Source: Camillea tinctor (taxonomy: Eukaryota; Ascomycota; Sordariomycetes; Xylariales; Xylariaceae). From it: 64,000 nucleotides of DNA. Location of the stretch: contig MU394052.1 of the NCBI GenBank assembly GCA_022578605.1, forward strand, positions 930,001 to 994,000. Reading direction: 5' to 3'. Below are positions 54,898 through 64,000 of this stretch, one piece after another. The notes under the pieces were generated by a model. The model had not been told where the DNA came from. It was given only the letters and a program-made list of their open reading frames with translations, and made no database searches. Made by a program: the position numbers and the translations under genes. Positions within the stretch are counted from its first letter, which is position 1. Each line of letters begins with the position of its first letter.

Positions 54898-56938
54898 GTT
54901 TATTTGTTTTATTTTATTTTATTATCATTCATCCATGTGAAGGTAAAGTCGATGGTTACCACAAACGGTCCCCTGCATTAGCACAGCAGCAAATAGGATC
55001 ATAGAGGCTTTTCCAGATCTGGATAACTACTATTATTTAATCTTGGATCGATCGTGACCTCAACCGCTTTTCGGGAAGGGGGGAGATTTAGATCCGGAAT
55101 AAAAGAAGAATCTTGGAAATGAATTGGTAGTTGTGGTTCCAATGCAACGATCATAAAAATAAATATGGAATAACAAGAAAACATCAAGATAAGATGAAGT
55201 TAAATAAATAAATACCTAGAATAAATAAAAAATTAAACTGCTAAATATAAACTTTGTTCTCGAATAACGTTTTCCAATAACGGTTGTAGTGACCTCACCT
55301 TACCTTACGATCCAGTGCAGAGATCGGTTAAGCAGCCGGCGTATTGTACATTAGGTACCTAAAGGGTCCGTAGCCTCACCCCTATCGAACGTATCGCAGA
55401 CTTAAAAGACTTATTTCCTAGCGTACCTAGGCAGCTAGGTTGGTGTCACCACCGCCCAAAGGAAATTCCCTGTCGGCTACCTGGCCTGGAATGCTTGCCA
55501 ACTCCGCTGTCGCGTGGGAAGAACGTGCCTTGCATCTTTGGCCGCAGCGCTAACATAGACGTCGGATCGGCATCTGGTCTGTGCACACTCTCCTAGTCCC
55601 ACCCCCTCAACCCCTTAAACGGTGCCACCCAGCTGTAAGGTACAGTAGGGGAATACTCAGTAGATACACGACCATGCCCAATAGGTAAAAGCAGGCAACA
55701 ACAGAACCAGAAAAACACGAAAGTCGGGCAGGATAGGCCTCTAGGGGGAAAAAAAGTTTGTTTCACTAAAATGTCTCGTCAACAAGGAGAAATGGGTGAT
55801 AGGTGGGGGGAAGGGAAAGAGAGGGGGAAGAGGTTGTTGTCACATCACGTCCTAGTCCTGCGAGTTAGATATTAAATATAGGTTGTTGACAAAACAAAAG
55901 GATTGATAAATGAACAACCGCCCAACGATTTTGTAAGGAAAAAAAAAATCAATTGGGAAGGGGGGGAAGAGGAGAGAGTTTAAAAAAAAAAAAGAAAACA
56001 CGATAGCCAATGAATGGGATGCAAGTGCTTTGTACCGGACATGTATCCCCAGCTTACACACAAGACAGAACACAACAGCACCAAAAGCAGGACCCCACTA
56101 GCGTCTGATTCGCCCAGATACTCCACTTCCGCTATCCCCTTTCCGTCCTCTAGTCCCTTCTACACACCCCTTCTTCTCGGTTCTGTACTGACAAAAAAAA
56201 AAGATCCCCTTCAATTCTCCAACACAAAGACCAGACACAAGAACAGGTTAGACGGGGAACAAGTTGTTATCTTTTTTTTTCCCTTCCCTTCTTACTTGGT
56301 GCTTTTGCGCCTTTGCCATCGTTGCAGAGAGAGAGAGTTAGAGAGAAGTCAGAGCATCAACGTAAACAAACTCTCCTTTCAACTCTTGCTTCTTCTCGTC
56401 TGCTGCATCTGCATCTTGCGTCCCCCCCAAGTCCCCAAGTCTGCAACTGGTCTTGTTTCTAGATTCAAGTTCAACTCTAGTTTACTTTTCCCACAACTTC
56501 TTCCTTCTTTGGTTCGAATGCCAAGAATCCCTTGACCGTTGAAACACTCTCCCAACTCTTTCTTCTTTTTCTTCTTCTTTCTTTTTTCTCTCTCTTGATA
56601 CCCGAGTCTTACCTTTTAGTTATTTACTACCCAAACGTACGGTGAAACCTTTGCCATCTCTAACCCCATTCGCCCTGGGGCCTTTAGTTATACACACTCC
56701 TACCTTTCTCCTACAACAATGGCCATGTCTTTCTGTTCATGATGAACTCGAAGATCATGATCACCTCACCCGTCTCCCAGTTACAATTACCCTAAGAAAC
56801 TGCGGCATAACTTTTGGAAGATCCGCCCTCTCCGGTTCGATACGCCCCAATATACCCTGAAACGATCCCACCCCAACTTGTCTAGTCCCAAACGTATCGC
56901 CATATTTATTCTCTCGGGGTTGTTCCGCGTCTCGAGCC
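54898..56938. other. 2 kb divergent spacer with long pyrimidine-rich leader
   Basis: This is the shared upstream region of RecQ (-) and SOG2 (+). Around 56080-56640 the plus strand is rich in CT runs (TTCTTCTTTTTCTTC), typical of a long fungal 5' leader. Frames at 56014-56535 and 56642-56860 are inside this leader and have no domain. A 5' UTR intron cannot be ruled out. Confidence 0.5.
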
Positions 56939-59900
56939 ATGAACATCGCCCTGGGTGGAATGGGCGCTGCGGTTATACCGCCCCAGTCGTCCACCTCCAG
57001 AGGCTTACCGACAAATCCAACCGGCTTCAGACGCATACCTCCGACTGCCAACATGCCTCCTCCTCCGCCCCCCATACCTGATAAGTTTTCTATGCCATCC
57101 AACGGCATGAACTCCAGCTTGTCCGCCTCGGCGCCCGCGCCCTTGACCTCGGCCCAGGTCATTGCTCTCGCCAGGGAGGCTATGAATAGCGCCCTACAGG
57201 ACAACGAGAGTCAAGCAGCTGAAGCTAGTGGCGTCAGCAATGAACTCAGGCCCGGTGTTACTATCGATCTCAGTCGGATGGGCATTCAATCACTGCCGGA
57301 GGAGGTGGTAGACATCATCAAGAACGAATTGGAACGGTCCGTCTCCCCTCTCTCCTTGTGTGCCTGTTACCGTGTGTAGGAATCATAACTGACAAGCCAC
57401 GCTCTCCCGTTTTTGCAGGTTGGCCCTCTCCCACAACAAGCTATCGTCGTTCCCAGCCCGGTTTGCAGAGTGTACATCGTTGCGGTACCTCAATGTGAGG
57501 AACAATCACATCAGAGAGTTCCCCTTAGCGGTAAATTGGCCCCTGCGCTCGACCCTCTCCAAACAAACAAACAAACACACAAACATGAGAGAAACATCTG
57601 TTAGCTGACTGACTCGGACATAGCTGTGTGACCTCAAGTCGCTGGAAATATTAGATCTGGGTCGGAACAGGATTCGCATCCTCCCTCCGGAGATTGCTAA
57701 ACTGGCCTCCCTTAAGGTGCTTGCCGTGCAGAAGAATCGAATCGAGGAGCTTCCGCTTTGCTTGGCCGACATGGTATCGCTACAAGTGCTCAAGTTCGAT
57801 GGGAACAATATTACCTTTCCACCCAAAGAGGTGCTCCAGGTGCAGGCCAGTAGCCCTCCTAACGAGGGTTTCCTGAAGGAGAATGAAGTGGCAGAAGTAA
57901 CCGTTACGGCCCATATTAAGAAATTTCTGAGGCAGCATGCTCAGAACATCAACGGGAGAGAAAGAGACGCCGAGAATGGCGGAGACGATTACAATGACGG
58001 GACGGAAACGCCACGGATGCCAATCAAGAGGGTGGTCAGCGGACGCTTTCCCATTCGAGTGAATGGCAACGACGTGTCGGATCCTCGGTCGCCCGCCATT
58101 CCCCGGCCCCCGCCCATACCCTCTCGATCGCATGCCCGTGGCCTCTCACAACAGAACAGTGCTACACGCAGGCCCACTGTGATGCCCCTGACCATTGGCA
58201 ATCCAAACGAGCGGTTGCGGTCGAATAGCGAGACCTTATTGGCGGCATCGCGGGCAGAACGCCCTGCCGAGCGGCATAGACGTATGGGCATTGTGTCGAA
58301 GAAGGGAAGCGATTTGGGAACCTTGGACGAGACCCAGGCGAACAACCGTTTCAGTCACCATTACCGTGGATTGAGCCACGGTTCGTCCATGACTGGGAAC
58401 ACTGACCCCAATACGTCCTCTAGCGTGAGCCCGAATGGCACATCCGAGCCGTTGCTTCAACGGCCAAACTATGTGCGCCGTCTCTCGGTTCTACCTGAGC
58501 AACGCCGGGAATCCAAAATCATCGACCCCTTAATCGATTCTGCTAAGGGTATTCTCTATGCCATTTTCCAAATCCACCCGATGATACAGCTATTCACCAG
58601 GCTGACAAGTGACGGTACTGCGAGACGATCGAGTCTCGAGATCGTTTTTTACAACACGAATGTCCATGTCGAAGAACTCGAACAGGAGATTCAGAAGCAC
58701 GAGATTGGTGTTGACGATGGCGCGCAGGCTCCACGGGAGAACGAGAATGTCCAACGAGCAGTTCTCACGTTGATCAACGCGTATAGCCATGTCTGTACTC
58801 TCCTCATGGGAAATATGGACACCATCGTAAACAAAGGCGATCCCCGCTATATCCGTACCATGATGATGTTGATTTTCAACAGCATCATGGAGCTTCGTGT
58901 GACTGCTAATGAGTTTACAACCGGTTCTTTCGGGTCCGCTCCTAGTTGGGGCACCCGTAGGCCAGGAATTCACGATACGATAAAACCACACTCCCGTGAT
59001 AGCTCCGTAACGCCCACAGCCGGACGCCCTGGCTTCCCTCTCCGGCCGCGTCCGGGACCTTTTGTCCATAATCCCAGCAGCCTCCGGGTGTCGACCGATG
59101 TCCCTGTCCCATTCATCAATGGCACGGCTCGGAGTGCCCATATGGCTTCAGCCACACCACGATCAGGTGAATCCTTCGCCTCAAGTACTGACGGGCGCTA
59201 CCCAGTGGATTATAGCGTAGAGGAACGACTATTCGAGAAAATATTCCTATCACTACAGAAGTCGACGGATCTCGTCATGCGTATGCTCCCAAATTTCAAC
59301 ATGCAGTTTAATAATGGCAAACGCAGTGCCGAGTTCCAAAGGGCCCCGGAGCATGTGATAAATTGCTGGAGAGGCTTGATAGCCAAATGTACCATTGCTA
59401 TTCGGGAAACCGAGATTTTAAAGAATCGGTTATCGCTTATCAAGTTGAAGGAGCCAGGGGTCAGGACTGATCCCTTTTTCTGGAGTCTCTGCAAGAGCTT
59501 TATCGACTCCTGGGCGGAGTATGGGAGCAGGCTGAAATACTCGATGGATCAAGTGCAGTTACCGCTCGATATTAGAACCCGGCTTCGACCGGTTCAGATT
59601 AGCGTCAAGGAGACTAATCAACTCATCATGTCCTCTCCTTGGGCTCACCTTCTCCGACAGGCCGGGCACTTCACCGATGGCCCCACTCATCATTCACCTA
59701 GTACTTATTCTGCTGGTTCTACTGTCACACCGGGGCAGATGCCCATGACACCTCAGAGCGCTGCTCTTGGCCCTGCGGTACAGGCCACCGTGCCGTCAAC
59801 TCCGCAAAGCGCCTCGTTTGCTAATGCTTTCTCTGGTAATGTTTTTGAGCGTGCCGACGCCTTGATATCCATGGGGGGTCTATCTATGTCCCGAACCAAT

Positions 59901-60059
59901 ACCATGAATAGTACTTCTTCGGCCTCGTTGAATTCGGTTTCTACCACCACTACAACGCCGGATGAACAACGACCAAATCCTGCTATGATGCTAAGCCCTA
60001 ATGGAATGTCGGGTTCCGTGTCCTATCGGCTGAACGGTGGAAGCAAGCCCTCATTCTAG
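56939..60059 (+). CDS. SOG2: Leucine-rich repeat protein SOG2 of the RAM signalling network
   Basis: Sog2 binds the NDR kinase Cbk1 pathway (RAM) and is needed for polarity and cell separation. Exons are 56939-57336, 57419-57530 and 57624-60059 (981 residues; introns 82 and 93 nt). The N-terminus is Pro-rich (PPPPPPIPDKF). Five or so leucine-rich repeats follow from about residue 108 to 245: TIDLSRMGIQSLPEEV, LALSHNKLSSFPARF, YLNVRNNHIREFPLAL, ILDLGRNRIRILPPEI and VLAVQKNRIEELPLCL. The LRRs are followed by a linker with KRVVSGRFPIRVNG and by the long SOG2-type helical region, interrupted by Ser/Pro stretches (for example around 625-680 and the C-terminus). Both introns fall inside the LRR region. 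The first ATG after the CT-rich leader is used; the upstream sequence has stops in this frame. Confidence 0.92.
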
Positions 60060-61924
60060 GTGAATGTTGCTTTGTCATTCCGATGAATTACGCGTTGCAG
60101 GCGGCTGCTATATCTTACGCATTTATTTCGAGATTATACCCCACTTTTGAAGAGCATCGTTGTTTGATTTTTGGCTCCTCGCAGCGACGGGGGTTTTTTC
60201 TTACAAGATATGAGATTGAACGACCGGCCTTGAAATTTAGAAGATAGTCATGCCTTCACCACAAACCCCCAAAATAATAGGCGCCATTGGATAAGCACAT
60301 CGGGTTTTATAAAGCAGGTTATCAAGGTTATCTTTCTTGTTTAGCATGTTGCCTACTACAACAACAAAACTATGTTCGTTTAACCTGGGCCAGGGACACA
60401 AATGGGCGAAAAAGAGAGGGGGGAAAGACGGCGTCAATAATGGAGGTTTTCTTTTTTTTTTTTTTTTCGATTATCTAGCATTATAAAATGGACATCAAGA
60501 GAGAGATGGGGTCATCGGAGTTTCTTTTTTTTTTTTATTAGAGCGCACTCTTTTAAGGTGAATAACCTTACCAATCATTTGTTGTCGGCATTTGCCTCTC
60601 CTTGCTACTGTTATGGTTGTTGGGGCTTGGATGATGCTTTGGAAGCTGACAAGCGTGTTTGGATTTTTGTTTTGATTTGTTTTTAAACGCAAGCGAAACC
60701 TCCTTCTTTCCTCAACAACCTCCCCTAAATTATATATACTATGGGAAGGAATAAGAAAAAAAAAAAGGGGGGGGGGGGGGGAGGATGGAGGAAATACGGA
60801 AAAGAAAGAGCTAGCTTGCGCGTCTGTGCGATTGATTAATGTATGAATTTCTCCGTGTCAAATTGAATAATGTTTGAGTACACCTTTAGGTACTATCCTA
60901 CCTACAGCCAGCTAGCTAACCTTTGCCTTTTTAAAAAAGGAAAATATCATTTTATAGAGAAGGGGGGGGGGGGGCGAAAGAATATAGTAGTAGGTGGTCA
61001 GAAAGAGAAATAAAAAGCGAAGAGGAAATAAAACAGAAATTTCTCGTAAACTATACAAGTCCCTTTTTCTATAAATTTCATCTACACATTAGCAGGTCGA
61101 AAAAGAAGGTTCATAATATTAATATATATCTTCGTCGACCATTGCTCTCTCCTTTTGACCAGAATTAGGCTTTATACAGTCAGGGGAATTCTTACCTAAG
61201 TAAGCTGACTTCATAACCTTTAACCCCCTATCTTCCTCCCTTCTTCCCCCCTTTTCAGACATAACGTATCATGGGTTCGTAGTATGCAGATAGATATAGA
61301 AATAACCTAAGTTGAGTTGGTTTACAATAACGCAAAGCAAAGCTCAATGTGGACGGCGCAGCCCCCTTACATATCACCCCTTTTTGAAATAAGTCTTGGA
61401 TGATACGATGGATATTTTTCTTGAATTGTATGGGCTACCTCTGTCTTCTCTCTCGCTCTATGCTAATACATATAACAAACAACATCCGAACCAACCAATG
61501 CAATATTTCCTGAAGAATGTGTTGAATTTGTGTGCAAGTAGCTTTAACTCAGGTAAATCTAGAAAACAAATAGCCCCGCCTTTCCCCCTTTCTATGCTAC
61601 CCACCATAGAAGCAAAAGTTCTCTTCTATTCCACATCACCCCTTATTCTTCTATTCTGTGTTTATTCTTCTAGGCAGTCGTAGTGAGAGATATGTCAGGG
61701 GTAAATAGATAGATTAGGTAGAATAAAGTCAAAGGGTTATGAATTTGCGTTTGTAAATGATTGCTTAAGTAGGCCCTTTTCTTTCTGTCGCTGGAGAAGT
61801 TGTATGCATTTGCTTGTCTTATGTGTATCTATTTATGTTGTATTTTATCTTGGAGGTGTAATTTTTTTCTTGTTTAACCCCTCTAAATATTTTTTCTTTT
61901 AAATTTCTTTCTTTCTCTTTTTGT
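60060..61924. other. Convergent spacer, no supported gene
   Basis: 3' flanks of SOG2 (+) and glutathione reductase (-). It holds an A11-G15 compound tract (60756-60781), a 13-G tract (60962-60974) and T-runs near 60452 and 60523. A short frame at 61396-61683 has no known domain. Confidence 0.5.
60767..60781 (+). repeat. 15-base G tract after an A tract
   Basis: Eleven A followed directly by fifteen G. A second G13 tract lies about 180 bases downstream (60962-60974). Confidence 0.8.

Positions 61925-64000
<2,076 letters not shown>

Overview
The window is nuclear DNA of a filamentous ascomycete (Pezizomycotina, most likely Sordariomycetes). The evidence is short GT-AG introns (about 50-165 nt, one of 364) with CTAAC branch sites close to the 3' end, long pyrimidine-rich 5' leaders, and protein families typical of this group. 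The species cannot be fixed from the sequence. Gene density is low: 16 protein genes in 64 kb, separated by AT-rich spacers with simple repeats, long G tracts and recurring short words such as TACTCCGTA. I found no tRNA, rRNA, transposon, CRISPR array or telomere repeat.

Layout. 0-13 kb: a conserved 802-residue protein of unknown function (-), a 7.4 kb gene-poor spacer, then cytosolic glutaminyl-tRNA synthetase (-) with an 8-nt microexon. 17-21 kb: a 1222-residue low-complexity protein (+). 25-31 kb: an 82-residue cysteine-rich protein (+), a PaxU/TMEM53-type alpha/beta hydrolase (-), and a seven-exon secreted aspartic protease (+) with a 14-nt microexon and a D-T-A active-site motif. 33-38 kb: 6-phosphofructo-2-kinase/fructose-2,6-bisphosphatase (+) and a secreted eight-cysteine protein (-). 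40-46 kb: the ribosome-biogenesis helicase HAS1 (+), an AT-hook protein (+) and a three-exon IFI6/ISG12-like membrane protein (-). 48-55 kb: a RING/TRAF zinc-finger protein (-), the very-long-chain enoyl reductase TSC13 (+), a BLOC-1 subunit 1/GCN5L1 protein (-) and a short RecQ helicase (-). 57-64 kb: SOG2 of the RAM pathway (+) and glutathione reductase (-).

Most genes are housekeeping (translation, ribosome assembly, fatty-acid elongation, redox, glycolytic control, DNA repair, polarity signalling) mixed with two secreted proteins. There is no biosynthetic cluster and no operon logic; neighbours are related only by shared spacers.

The most notable feature is in HAS1. A normal intron does not keep the reading frame at the conserved SATQ-TTKVED junction. 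The frame and the expected protein are restored exactly if the region is a spliceosomal twin intron (stwintron) of the [D1,2] type: an internal 85-nt intron sits between the first and second base of the donor of a 112-nt external intron. Two microexons (8 and 14 nt), in the glutaminyl-tRNA synthetase and the aspartic protease, are further cases that standard gene finders are likely to miss.
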